Below, piece after piece: positions 1-8,002 of a DNA stretch of 64,000 nucleotides. A program made the translations under genes and the position numbers. The notes beneath the pieces were generated by a model. It saw nothing but the letters and a program-made list of their open reading frames with translations, was not told the DNA's origin and did no database searches. Where the stretch lies: contig JBBSET010000004.1 of NCBI GenBank assembly GCA_038239485.1, forward strand, positions 32,587 through 96,586, read 5' to 3'. This stretch comes from DASQEH01 sp038239485 (GTDB lineage Bacteria; Actinomycetota; Actinomycetes; Propionibacteriales; Nocardioidaceae). Numbering within the stretch: position 1 is the first letter of the stretch; each line of letters opens with the position of its first letter.

Positions 1-323
1 CCCTTGACCCCGCCGGTGTGGCGGAGCACCAGCGCCACGTCGGGAGCCGGGTCGACGACATATGCGCAGAGCGAGTCGACGGCCTCGGCAGGCAGGTTCT
101 CCAGACCCCTGACCACGACGCACCGCAGCGACGCGAACAGCGAAGGGCTGGCGATCTCCGCGACAACCCCTGGGCCGAGCCCGTCGGCGAGCAGCTCGTC
201 GAGGTCTGCGTCGTCGTCCGCCGCCTGCACCCTGGATCGGATCGCGGCGATGGTCCGGTCCGCGACGAAATCGTTGCCTCCAGTGACGAGGGTGGTGGCG
301 CCGATGCCTGGGATGGTTTCCAT
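1..323 (-). CDS. holA: DNA polymerase III delta subunit, N-terminal part (cut by window edge)
   Basis: The first 107 residues read METIPGIGATTLVTGGNDFV and continue through an LxxLLADGLGPG segment and a VVRGLENLP strand-turn typical of the clamp-loader delta subunit. Delta opens the beta sliding clamp so that it can be loaded on DNA. The gene runs off the left end, so the C-terminal clamp-loader collar domain is not visible. The ATG at 321-323 is the first good start; no strong ribosome binding site precedes it. holA directly following comEC is a common actinobacterial order, and the two genes lie on the same strand here with osmC inserted between them. The identification rests on both the sequence pattern and the neighbourhood. 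Confidence 0.8.
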   Translation of the reverse strand, partial: METIPGIGATTLVTGGNDFVADRTIAAIRSRVQAADDDADLDELLADGLGPGVVAEIASPSLFASLRCVVVRGLENLPAEAVDSLCAYVVDPAPDVALVLRHTGGVK

Positions 324-465
324 CGTCGGTCAGCATGCCACGCCATGCCGACAGCTTGTAGCGGTGCGCGGGACGGATCGAGTCAGGACGCCCTTCGGGG
401 CATCAGGTACGTTTGCCGAGCGCTACCTGACTGGTGTCACTGAACCGCGACATCGCTCGGCACCA

Positions 466-494
466 TTCGACAAACCCCTGTACCCGGATACAAC
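466..494 (+). promoter_or_regulatory. Possible osmC promoter
   Basis: TTCGAC (466-471) and TACAAC (489-494) are separated by 17 bp and lie 13 bp before the osmC ATG. The boxes are only moderately close to the sigma-A consensus, so this is a weak prediction. Confidence 0.3.
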
Positions 495-506
495 GGAAGA
501 GAGACC

Positions 507-947
507 ATGCCTACACGCAACGCTCGCACCGCCTGGACCGGCACCCTTCAGGAAGGCTCGGGCCAGACCGAGCTCAGCAGCTCCAAGCTCGCCACCTTCG
601 ATGTCTCGTTCCCCAAGCGTGCCGCCGACGACGCCGACGGGGCCACCAGCCCGGAGGAGCTGATCGCCGCCGCCCACTCCGCGTGCTACGCGATGCAGCT
701 TTCGGCGAACATCGCCGAGGCCGGAGGCACCCCGATCAGCTCCGAGATCAGCGCTGCGGTCTCCCTCGGCCCTGACGACGACAACGGCGGCTTCAAGCTC
801 ACCGGCATCGTGCTGACCGTCCGGGCCGAGGTCGAGGGTCTCGACGCAGAGGGCTTCGCGAAGGCCGCCGAGGCAGCCAAGGCCGGCTGCCCTGTCAGCA
901 AGGCACTCACCGGCGTCGAGATCACCCTGGACGCCGCGCTCGAGTGA
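507..947 (+). CDS. osmC: OsmC/Ohr-family thiol peroxidase
   Basis: This 146-residue protein has the full OsmC layout: an N-terminal beta strand region (NARTAWTGTL), a PEELIAAAHSACYAM helix with the peroxidatic Cys60, and an AAKAGCPVSKAL segment with the resolving Cys128. Members reduce organic hydroperoxides with a dithiol mechanism in the cytoplasm. The length matches the family. An AGAGAG purine run lies just before the ATG. The gene stands alone and converges on comEC with only 25 bp between the two stop codons. Whether it belongs to the OsmC or the Ohr branch cannot be settled by eye; the AHSACYAMQLS context favours OsmC. Confidence 0.92.
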   Translation: MPTRNARTAWTGTLQEGSGQTELSSSKLATFDVSFPKRAADDADGATSPEELIAAAHSACYAMQLSANIAEAGGTPISSEISAAVSLGPDDDNGGFKLTGIVLTVRAEVEGLDAEGFAKAAEAAKAGCPVSKALTGVEITLDAALE

Positions 948-972
948 GTGCGCGGCGCTAGCAGCCGGGCGG

Positions 973-3318
973 CTATTTCGTCGTTGTCACCACCAGTCGC
1001 CCGGCTTGCCCCGACACGGCGATATCGCCGTCGAGGTCGGTCCGGAAGACGCGCTGGCCGAGCTGAGCCAGGAGCGCGAGAGTCTGCTGTGCCGGATGAC
1101 CGTAGTCGTTGTTGATCCCGACGGAGATGATGGCGATCGCGGCGCGGGTCTTTGCGACGTACGCCGGATCCTGGTTGGCCGAGCCATGATGGGCGACCTT
1201 CAAGACGTCGACGCCGAGGTCCTCGCCGGACCGGAGGATGTCGTCCTGCTCCTCCGGCTCGGCGTCCCCGCTGAGCAGGAAGCGGAAGCCGGCTGCATCG
1301 AGCAGCATCATGATGCTGGCGTTGTTGGGGCCGGACCCCCCGTCCCTGGCTGACGCGTCCCCACCGGTGGAGAGCCCGAACCGGAGTGGACCGAGGACCC
1401 GCCAGCTCAGCTGCCCGATCGTCCGGCGCTCCCCGGCAACCGCGACCGTCACGGGGATGCCCGCCCGTGCCGCAAGCGCGCGTACCGTCGCCGCGCCGTC
1501 GGTGGGCTCGTCGTACGGCGACACCTCGATCTCGGCGACCGATCGGCCGCCCAGGACGCCCGCGAGGCCGTCGATGTGGTCGGCATGGAAGTGGGTCAGC
1601 ACGACCAATGCCACCGTGCTTACGTGCAGCTGGTCGAGGCACCGATCCATCAGGGCCGGGTCCGGCCCGGTATCGACGACCACCGCGACACCGTGGCCGG
1701 CATTGAGGACCAGCCCGTCGCCCTGACCGACGTCACAGGCCACCATCAGCCAGCCATCCGGAGGCCAGCCGAACCGGCCGATCGGGTGGATGACCAGCGT
1801 CACCATGAGCACGGCGGTGGCCAGACAGGCATACCGGTGTCGGAGCAACGTCGCCATCAGCAAGACTGCGCCCAAGCAGACCGCGGCGAGAACGACGAGC
1901 GACGCCGGGCTGGCGGGCCATCCGACGCTGGCGCCGCTGAGCCTGGCACAGCGCTGCGCGACCGTGACGATCCACCATGCCGGAAGTCCGGCAACGATCC
2001 CGACGAGGTGCCCCAGTCGGCTGCTGACCATGGCGACCAGGCCCGCGACGAGTCCGGCCACCGTGGTGGGGCCGACCGCCGGTGCAACCAGGAGGTTAGA
2101 GACGACGGCTACCAGGCTGACCTGGCCCGACACCGCTGCGATCGCCGGGGTGCAGACCAGTTGGGCGGAGAGCGGGACGGCCAGCGCCTCGGCCAGGGGC
2201 CGCGGCATCCAGGCCGCCATGGCGTCGCGCCAGGATCCGGCCAGCAGAAGGATCCCGGCGGTGGCCAGGGTCGACAGCAAGAACCCCACTGACCGCCCGA
2301 GCCAGGGGTCGAGCAGGACCAGGACGACGACGGACACGCACAGTGCTCGCATCCCGCGTCGTCGGCCGCCTGACGACAGCCCCGCGAGGGCCACCAGGCC
2401 CATCGCTGCGGCGCGCAGCACGCTCGGCTCCGGCCTCGCCAGCAACACGAAGAAAACGACGGCGACCACGCCGACGAGCGCCAGTCCGCGAGCCCGCACC
2501 CCACACCAGCGCGCGACGAACATCACGAAACCGAGCACGAGCGTCAGGTTCGAGCCGCTCACAGCAAGCAGATGGGTGAGGCCGGTGGTCTTGAAGTCGG
2601 CGACCGTCTGCTCCGGCATGGCGGCATCGTCACCGTCGACGAGGGCCGGCACCAAGGACGCCTCCGAAGGGGGGAGCGGCGAGGCCGCGTCGGCGAGCCC
2701 GGCCCGGACCCGCGAGACGGCTCGGTAGACGAGTCCTGGTCGACCGCGAGGCGTCGCATCGCCCCGCGCGATCAGCACAGCCGCGAGATCGGGACTCCTT
2801 GCAGGCGACAGCCGCCCGAAGGCGCTGATCTGCTCGCCCAGCCGGGTCGACATCCAGCTCAGGTCGGCGATCACCAGCAGCGGTGACCTCACCTGCGTGG
2901 TCGAGCCTCTACCGCTCACCGACGTCACGTTGAGCCGGACGATGACGTAGGGCGCGAACTGACCGGCGCGTCGAAGCGGGTCAGAGGCCACCGTCCCGGT
3001 GACGGCGACCTCGGCCTGTTCGGCCGCCAGCTCAGGTACCGGCCCGGAACGAACTGCACCGGCCCGCAGGCCCGCGACCGCCAGCGCGGCCCCCGCCACC
3101 ACGAGCACGGCCGCCAACGCGAGGCGGCGGCGACCTTGCGGCACGGCTGCTTCGCCGGCACGGCTCGGTACCCACAGACATGCCGCACCGCAGGCCAGCA
3201 GAGCCACCGCCCCCAGGACAGCCCGTCCCGGGGACCAGCCCACCCCCCACGCCGCCACGCCCCAGGCGGCGAGCGCGGCCGGCGCGAGTCGCAGGTCCAG
3301 CGGCTCGCGCGTGGTCAT
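973..3318 (-). CDS. comEC: ComEC/Rec2 DNA-uptake channel with metallo-beta-lactamase domain
   Basis: The 781-residue protein has N-terminal membrane helices, a DUF4131-like periplasmic segment, the hydrophobic Competence domain (with a LLAVSGSNLTL motif near residue 255) and a C-terminal metallo-beta-lactamase-like domain. The last carries HFHADH (about residues 576-581), a SGDAE near 683 and VAHHGS near 710, so its metal site looks intact. ComEC passes single-stranded DNA across the membrane in natural transformation. Its ATG overlaps the comEA stop by 4 bp (ATGA), so the two genes are translationally coupled. No type IV pilus or other uptake genes are in the window, so competence itself is not shown. 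Confidence 0.95.
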   Translation of the reverse strand: MTTREPLDLRLAPAALAAWGVAAWGVGWSPGRAVLGAVALLACGAACLWVPSRAGEAAVPQGRRRLALAAVLVVAGAALAVAGLRAGAVRSGPVPELAAEQAEVAVTGTVASDPLRRAGQFAPYVIVRLNVTSVSGRGSTTQVRSPLLVIADLSWMSTRLGEQISAFGRLSPARSPDLAAVLIARGDATPRGRPGLVYRAVSRVRAGLADAASPLPPSEASLVPALVDGDDAAMPEQTVADFKTTGLTHLLAVSGSNLTLVLGFVMFVARWCGVRARGLALVGVVAVVFFVLLARPEPSVLRAAAMGLVALAGLSSGGRRRGMRALCVSVVVLVLLDPWLGRSVGFLLSTLATAGILLLAGSWRDAMAAWMPRPLAEALAVPLSAQLVCTPAIAAVSGQVSLVAVVSNLLVAPAVGPTTVAGLVAGLVAMVSSRLGHLVGIVAGLPAWWIVTVAQRCARLSGASVGWPASPASLVVLAAVCLGAVLLMATLLRHRYACLATAVLMVTLVIHPIGRFGWPPDGWLMVACDVGQGDGLVLNAGHGVAVVVDTGPDPALMDRCLDQLHVSTVALVVLTHFHADHIDGLAGVLGGRSVAEIEVSPYDEPTDGAATVRALAARAGIPVTVAVAGERRTIGQLSWRVLGPLRFGLSTGGDASARDGGSGPNNASIMMLLDAAGFRFLLSGDAEPEEQDDILRSGEDLGVDVLKVAHHGSANQDPAYVAKTRAAIAIISVGINNDYGHPAQQTLALLAQLGQRVFRTDLDGDIAVSGQAGRLVVTTTK

Positions 3319-4259
3319 ACATAGACATAGGGCGACACGTCGGCGAGGGTCGCGTCACCGATGCCCGATACCTCCAACAGCTCGTCCACGCTGGTGAACG
3401 AGCCGTTCTGCTGACGCCAGGTCAGGATCGACTGGGCGGTGACGGGTCCGATGTCGGGCAGCGTGTCGAGCTGCTCGGCGGTGGCGGTGTTGAGGTCGAC
3501 CTGCTGCACCGGGGCCCCGGCTCCCGAGGACGGGGACGCACTGGTGGCACCTGCCGGGCTGCTCACGCTGGGCACGTCGTACCCCACGACGATCTGCTCT
3601 CCGTCGAGCAGTGGCCGGGCGAGGTTGAGCGACCGCGTGTCCACGCCCGGCCTGGCGCCACCGGCCGCGTCGAGGGCATCGACGACCCGCGACCCGGCCG
3701 GCAGCTCGACGATGCCTGGGCGGCGTACCTTCCCGGCGACGTCGACGATGATCTGGCCTGTCGTTGCCGGGGCCGACGTGAGCGAGGCGGAGGTGGACGG
3801 GGCGTTGGTGGACTGTGATGGAGCCAGCACCGGGGAGCCGGACAGAGCGGCTGTCGGCGTGGAGACCGCCGACCCCGTCGGTGCACTGCTCGGGACGGAT
3901 CGCTCGCTCGAGAGCTGGACCGGCTGGCTGTGCGGCTGCGACCGCAGCACCAACCAGGCAGCGACGGCGACGAGCGCGACAGCCGCGAGGGCGACGATTG
4001 CGACATGGTGCGCCGTCAGGTCCCATCGACTGGCGAACGGCGCGTCGGCTCGGCTGACATGTTTGCCCGGCTCCGCAGTAGGAGCGGCCGTCGTCGTCTG
4101 ACCTGGCTCTGCCTCGGCGTCCGACCGGCTCGGGGCCGGCGCTAGCCGGTCGTCGGGATGACCCTCCTCCGCCGTCGGGAACTGGGCCGCGATGGCGGCG
4201 AGCCGCCGGCGGGCAGCAGCAACGGAGTCGCGATCAGAGGGAGGGAGCCGACCAAACAT
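3315..4259 (-). CDS. comEA: ComEA-like membrane-anchored DNA-binding protein
   Basis: Of 314 residues, roughly 1-84 are a charged cytoplasmic segment, 85-106 form one membrane helix, about 107-175 are a Ser/Thr/Pro-rich linker, then comes an SLBB-type domain (starting IIVDVAGKV) and finally a double helix-hairpin-helix unit at 254-314 (VDLNTATAEQLDTLPDIG and VSGIGDATL). This is the standard actinobacterial ComEA architecture: a receptor that binds double-stranded DNA outside the membrane and passes it to ComEC. Translation is probably leaderless, because a TAGCGT -10 box ends 6 nt before the ATG. Two DnaA boxes lie further upstream. Confidence 0.93.
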   Translation of the reverse strand: MFGRLPPSDRDSVAAARRRLAAIAAQFPTAEEGHPDDRLAPAPSRSDAEAEPGQTTTAAPTAEPGKHVSRADAPFASRWDLTAHHVAIVALAAVALVAVAAWLVLRSQPHSQPVQLSSERSVPSSAPTGSAVSTPTAALSGSPVLAPSQSTNAPSTSASLTSAPATTGQIIVDVAGKVRRPGIVELPAGSRVVDALDAAGGARPGVDTRSLNLARPLLDGEQIVVGYDVPSVSSPAGATSASPSSGAGAPVQQVDLNTATAEQLDTLPDIGPVTAQSILTWRQQNGSFTSVDELLEVSGIGDATLADVSPYVYV

Positions 4260-4265
4260 GACGCG

Positions 4266-4271
4266 ACGCTA
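4266..4271 (-). promoter_or_regulatory. -10 box of comEA (leaderless start)
   Basis: TAGCGT on the minus strand is followed by 6 nt and then the comEA ATG, which places the transcript start at or next to the start codon. No convincing -35 is seen. Confidence 0.4.
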
Positions 4272-4310
4272 ATGCGCGCTCCCAGCCTGGGACAGGCTCC
4301 GCGGCCCAGC

Positions 4311-4348
4311 TGTGGACAACCGGCGAGCATCCCGTCAGCTGTGGACAA
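4311..4348 (-). promoter_or_regulatory. Two perfect DnaA boxes
   Basis: TTGTCCACA, the actinobacterial DnaA-box consensus, occurs twice in the same orientation on the minus strand (complement of TGTGGACAA at 4311-4319 and 4340-4348). Start-to-start spacing is 29 bp. The identity extends to a 13-bp direct repeat CAGCTGTGGACAA. The pair sits in the degV-comEA intergenic region, roughly 50-80 bp upstream of the predicted comEA transcript start. Confidence 0.6.
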
Positions 4349-4395
4349 GCCATCGAGAGAGCACCCTCGCTCGTGCATGGTGGTGCCCGGCAGGC

Positions 4396-5250
4396 TCAGG
4401 GCGACGACTCTCGCGGCGAGATCACGACTGCGAGCATCCCCGGCCCGACATGGGCCCCGATGACGGCGCCCACCTCGGTCACGACGATCTGCCGGGCGGC
4501 GGGGATCCGGTCGCGCAACCGGTCCGCCAGCGCTCGCGCGGGCTCGCGCGACTCGAGATGCGACACCGCAACGTCGACGTCGCGTCCTTGGGCGGCCAGC
4601 ACTGAGAGCTCCTCGAGCCGGCTGATGGCCCTTGCGGAGGTCCGTACCTTCTCGAGCGGCGTGATCCGTCCGTCGTGGATCTGGAGGAGCGGCTTGACAG
4701 CCAGCGCCGACCCGACAAGCGCCGCAGCCGTGCCGATCCGTCCCCCCCTCTTGAGGTACTCCAGCGTGTCCACGTAGAACAGGGCCGACGTTCCACGCGC
4801 ACGCGCCGCCGCCACCGCTGCGGCCCGTTCGGCGTCAGCGCCGGCGTCCAGGGCCCGAGCCGCCGACTCGACGGCGAACCCGGTTCCCATCCCGAGCTGG
4901 CGGCTGTCGACGGCGTGGACGGGCACCGCCGCGCCCTTCGAAGCCAGCTGAGCGGACTCGAACGTGCCCGACACCGCGCCCGAGAGGTGCACCGACACGA
5001 CGGCCCGCGCCCCCGCCTCGGCCGCAGCGTCGTAGGCCTGCAGGAACAGCTCCGGCGAGGGCCTGCTCGTGCTCATCGGGGTACGGCTCCGCAGCGCCGA
5101 CGCCACCGCGCCGCTGGTGCCGTCGGCGCCCTCGTCGTACGAGGTCGCGCCGATGATCACCTGCAGGGGTACGACAATGACATCGAGGCGTCTCGCATGT
5201 GCGGGGTCCATCGACGTCGAGTCGGTGACCAACGCGACGGAGCGGGACAT
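4396..5250 (-). CDS. DegV-family fatty-acid-binding protein
   Basis: The 284-residue protein begins SVALVTDSTSMDP, the usual DegV opening. It contains STSRPSPELF near residue 60, HLSGAVSGTFESA near 88-100 and a DSRQLGMG loop. These mark the two-domain DegV/FakB fold, which binds a single fatty acid, often for a fatty-acid kinase. Length is typical. No fakA-like kinase is nearby, so its partner is unknown. It lies 39 bp downstream of leuS on the same strand, but a TAGTCT box (5257-5262) 6 nt before the ATG suggests its own leaderless promoter as well. Confidence 0.92.
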   Translation of the reverse strand: MSRSVALVTDSTSMDPAHARRLDVIVVPLQVIIGATSYDEGADGTSGAVASALRSRTPMSTSRPSPELFLQAYDAAAEAGARAVVSVHLSGAVSGTFESAQLASKGAAVPVHAVDSRQLGMGTGFAVESAARALDAGADAERAAAVAAARARGTSALFYVDTLEYLKRGGRIGTAAALVGSALAVKPLLQIHDGRITPLEKVRTSARAISRLEELSVLAAQGRDVDVAVSHLESREPARALADRLRDRIPAARQIVVTEVGAVIGAHVGPGMLAVVISPRESSP

Positions 5251-5289
5251 CCCGCGAGACTATCTCTCCGTGGCCGCCCTCCCGTCGGG

Positions 5290-7767
5290 TCAGCCGACGA
5301 CGATGTTGACCACCCTGGGCGCCCGCACGATCACCTTGCGGACCGAGCCGTCTCCGATCGCTCTGAGCACGTTGGGCTCCGCCAGCGCCATCGACTCCAG
5401 GTCGGCCGCCACGATGGTCGGCGCGACCTCCAGCTTGGCGCGGACCTTGCCCTGCACCTGGATGACGCAGGTCACGGTGTCTTCGACCAGCAGCGCCTCA
5501 TGCGCCACCGGCCAGCCGGCCTTCGCCACGCTGGGCTCGTAGCCCAGCCGCATCCACATCTCCTCAGCCGTGTAGGGGGCCACCAGGCTCAAAATGACCG
5601 CGACCGTCTCGGCCGCCTCGCGAACGGCCGGGTCGGCGGCCCCACAGCCGGAGTCGATGGCCTTGCGGGTGGCGTTGACCAGCTCCATCACCCGTGCCAC
5701 CACGACATTGAAGCGCAACGCCTCCAGCAGCTGGGTGGACTCGTGGATGACGCGGTGGGTGACCTTGCGCAGTGCCAGGTCGCCACCGTCGAATGCGGTT
5801 CCGGGTGTGCTCGCGACGTCACCGCTCAGCCGCCAGGCCCGGTGCAGGAACCGCAGGGAGCCGCCGGGAGACACATCGGCCCAGTCGATGTCCTCGTCGG
5901 GAGGCCCGGCGAACACCATCGTCAGCCGGACAGCGTCCACGCCGAACTCGTCGATCTGCTCGCCCAGGTCGACGCCGTTGCCCAGGGACTTGGCCATTCC
6001 CTTCCCCCGGTTGCGGACCTCGCCCTGGTTCAGCAGCGCGGAGAACGGCTCCACGAAGTCCAGGTACCCCATGTCGTGCAGGGCCTTGGTGACGAAGCGC
6101 GCGTACAGCAGGTGCAGGATCGCGTGCTCGACTCCACCGACGTACTGGTCGACCGGAGCCCAGCGGCGGACCGCCTCGGCGTCGAAGGCCTGGGTGGCGT
6201 CGTGCGGCGACGGGTAGCGCAGGTAGTACCACGACGAGTCGACAAAAGTGTCCATCGTGTCGGAGTCCCGCTTCGCCTGGCCACCGCACCGTGGGCATTC
6301 GACGTTGACCCACTCGGCCGCGGAGGCCAGTGGCGATACGCCCTTGGGGGCCAGATCCGCACCCTTCAGCTCCGGCAGGACGACGGGCAGCTGATCCTCG
6401 GGGACGGGAACCTCGCCGCACTGGGGGCAGTGCACGATCGGGATCGGCGGGCCCCAGAACCGCTGCCTCGACACCAGCCAGTCGCGCAGCCGGAAGTTCA
6501 CCGTCCGGCGGCCCTTGCCGGTGCGCTCCAGCCAGTCGATGATCGTGGACTTCGCCTCGTCCACGCTCATCCCGTCCAGGTCGATCTCGTCGTTGGCGGA
6601 GTTGACCGCGGGGCCGTCGCCCGTGAACGCATCGCCCTCGAAGCCCTTGCTCGGCTGGACGGTCCGCACGATCGGCAGGTCGAACGTCACGGCGAAGTCC
6701 CAGTCACGCTGGTCCTGCCCCGGCACGGCCATGATCGCCCCGGTGCCGTAGTCGGCCAGCACGTAGTCGGCTGCATAGACGGGCACCGACTGCCCGGTGA
6801 CCGGGTTGACGGCTCGCACACCCAGGAAGACCCCGGTCTTGTCGCGACCCTCGGTCAGCCGGTCGATGTCGGTGGTGCGATGCACCTGCTCCAGGTACGC
6901 GTCGAAGGCCTTGCGCTGCTCCGGCCGGCAGATCTCCGCCGCCAGCGGCGCGTCGGCGGCGACGACGAAGAAGGTCGCCCCGAACAGCGTGTCCGGCCTG
7001 GTCGTGAACACGGTGACCGGCTCGTCGCGGCCCTCGATGACGAAGTCGACGTGCGCGCCCTCGGAGCGGCCGATCCAGTTGCGCTGCATGGTCAGGACCC
7101 GGTCGGGCCACCCGCCCTTCAGCTGCTCCATGTCGTCCAGCAGCCGCTGGGCGAAGTCGGTCACCTTGAAGTACCACTGGGTCAGGTCACGTTTGGTGAC
7201 CACTGCCCCGCAGCGGTCGCAGATCCCGCCGACGACCTGCTCGTTGGCCAGTACGGTCTGGTCGTTGGGGCACCAGTTGACCGCCGACGCCTTGCGGTAG
7301 GCCAGGCCGTTCTCGTACAGCTTGAGGAACAGCCACTGGGTCCAAGCGTAGTACTCAGGGTCCGACGTGTGCAGTCGTCTCGACCAGTCGAAGGAGATCG
7401 CGTACCGGCGAAACGACTCCGCCTGGGTGGCGATGTTCGTGTAGGTCCACTCGGCCGGGTGCTCGTTGCGCCTGATCGCGGCGTTCTCCGCCGGCAGCCC
7501 GAACGAGTCCCACCCGATCGGGTGCAGCACGTCGTAGCCCAGCTGGAACCAGTACCGGGCGATGACGTCCGCCAGCGCGAACACCTCGCCGTGGCCCATG
7601 TGCAGGTCACCTGACGGGTAGGGGAACATGTCGAGCAGGTATCGGCGCTCGCTGCTGCCGTCGTCCAGGGCTTTGAAGGGATCCAGGTGGTCCCAGACCT
7701 TCAGCCACTTCTCCTGGACGGCCGCCACGTCGTACGTCGCCTGGCTGTCGTCGTGCTGGTCACTCAT
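5290..7767 (-). CDS. leuS: Leucyl-tRNA synthetase
   Basis: This class I synthetase charges tRNA-Leu. From the chosen ATG it has 825 residues, normal for bacteria. PYPSGDLHMGHGEVF carries the HIGH signature at about residues 56-59. TTRPDTLFGATF marks the CP1 editing domain, CPQCGEVPVP a zinc-like insertion, and GKGMAKSLGN the KMSKS loop (with Ala for the first Ser). The open frame extends upstream to 7836, but GAGGAGAG lies 5 nt before the ATG at 7767 and residues upstream of it do not look coding; they overlap the leader region. The gene sits behind a leader peptide and terminator (7822-7905), pointing to control by leucine supply. Confidence 0.97.
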   Translation of the reverse strand: MSDQHDDSQATYDVAAVQEKWLKVWDHLDPFKALDDGSSERRYLLDMFPYPSGDLHMGHGEVFALADVIARYWFQLGYDVLHPIGWDSFGLPAENAAIRRNEHPAEWTYTNIATQAESFRRYAISFDWSRRLHTSDPEYYAWTQWLFLKLYENGLAYRKASAVNWCPNDQTVLANEQVVGGICDRCGAVVTKRDLTQWYFKVTDFAQRLLDDMEQLKGGWPDRVLTMQRNWIGRSEGAHVDFVIEGRDEPVTVFTTRPDTLFGATFFVVAADAPLAAEICRPEQRKAFDAYLEQVHRTTDIDRLTEGRDKTGVFLGVRAVNPVTGQSVPVYAADYVLADYGTGAIMAVPGQDQRDWDFAVTFDLPIVRTVQPSKGFEGDAFTGDGPAVNSANDEIDLDGMSVDEAKSTIIDWLERTGKGRRTVNFRLRDWLVSRQRFWGPPIPIVHCPQCGEVPVPEDQLPVVLPELKGADLAPKGVSPLASAAEWVNVECPRCGGQAKRDSDTMDTFVDSSWYYLRYPSPHDATQAFDAEAVRRWAPVDQYVGGVEHAILHLLYARFVTKALHDMGYLDFVEPFSALLNQGEVRNRGKGMAKSLGNGVDLGEQIDEFGVDAVRLTMVFAGPPDEDIDWADVSPGGSLRFLHRAWRLSGDVASTPGTAFDGGDLALRKVTHRVIHESTQLLEALRFNVVVARVMELVNATRKAIDSGCGAADPAVREAAETVAVILSLVAPYTAEEMWMRLGYEPSVAKAGWPVAHEALLVEDTVTCVIQVQGKVRAKLEVAPTIVAADLESMALAEPNVLRAIGDGSVRKVIVRAPRVVNIVVG

Positions 7768-7821
7768 CTCTCTGCTCTCCTCGGCTGTTGCTGGCTGGCC
7801 CTGGCGGGTTGCTGCGGACAC

Positions 7822-7847
7822 AAAAAAGCCCCTCACGCATGAGGGGC
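7822..7847 (-). terminator. Intrinsic terminator in the leuS leader
   Basis: On the minus strand GCCCCTC, a 6-nt loop and GAGGGGC form a perfect 7-bp stem (7828-7847), followed immediately by six T (7822-7827). It lies between the leader peptide and leuS, so read-through is needed for leuS expression. This is the strongest intrinsic-type terminator I found. Confidence 0.8.
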
Positions 7848-7879
7848 GCCGCGCTGTCGACTCACTCGATCAGCGCGGC
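7848..7879 (-). promoter_or_regulatory. Leader hairpin abutting the leuS terminator
   Basis: GCCGCGCTG (7871-7879) pairs perfectly with CAGCGCGGC (7848-7856) around a 14-nt loop. The 5' arm overlaps the last leader-peptide codons and its stop; the 3' arm touches the terminator stem. A ribosome ending at the stop would disrupt it, whereas one stalled earlier might not. A clean antiterminator excluding the terminator could not be worked out by eye. Confidence 0.5.
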
Positions 7880-7905
7880 CAGCTAAGGAGCAGGCTCTTC
7901 CGCAT
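7870..7905 (-). CDS. leuS leader peptide (MRKSLLLSWPR)
   Basis: An 11-codon frame encodes MRKSLLLSWPR with three successive Leu codons CTG, CTC and CTT, then a TGA inside a stable hairpin, then an intrinsic terminator and leuS. CTT is a rarely used codon in DNA this rich in G+C. This is the arrangement of ribosome-mediated attenuation: scarcity of charged tRNA-Leu would stall the ribosome on the Leu run. There is no ribosome binding site, but TAAACT ends 6 nt before the ATG, consistent with a leaderless transcript, as seen for other actinobacterial attenuator peptides. Function is inferred. Confidence 0.7.
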   Translation of the reverse strand: MRKSLLLSWPR

Positions 7906-7911
7906 GGCGGC

Positions 7912-7917
7912 AGTTTA
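7912..7917 (-). promoter_or_regulatory. -10 box of the leuS leader transcript
   Basis: TAAACT (minus strand) followed by GCCGCC and the leader-peptide ATG. The 6-nt spacing would put the transcript start at the ATG. No clear -35 element is visible. Confidence 0.5.
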
Positions 7918-8002
7918 GCCCAACCGGTCCGCCACGATCCACCGAGAAGATCCGGCCGTGTCGCCGTCGAGCAGCGCCACAGCCGGATCGTTCACGGTCG
8001 GG

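Noticed and set aside
4675..7614. A 979-codon open frame on the plus strand
   Set aside because: It lies wholly antisense to degV and leuS, is dominated by Arg, His, Asp and Val as expected from a high-GC shadow, and shows no domain.
5290..7767. LeuS KMSKS loop reading GMAKS as a sign of a defective enzyme
   Set aside because: The rest of the synthetase is intact and small variation in this loop is common in bacterial LeuRS.
7822..7917. T-box riboswitch upstream of leuS
   Set aside because: The region is under 100 nt, lacks a T-box sequence and specifier stem, and instead encodes a Leu-rich peptide.
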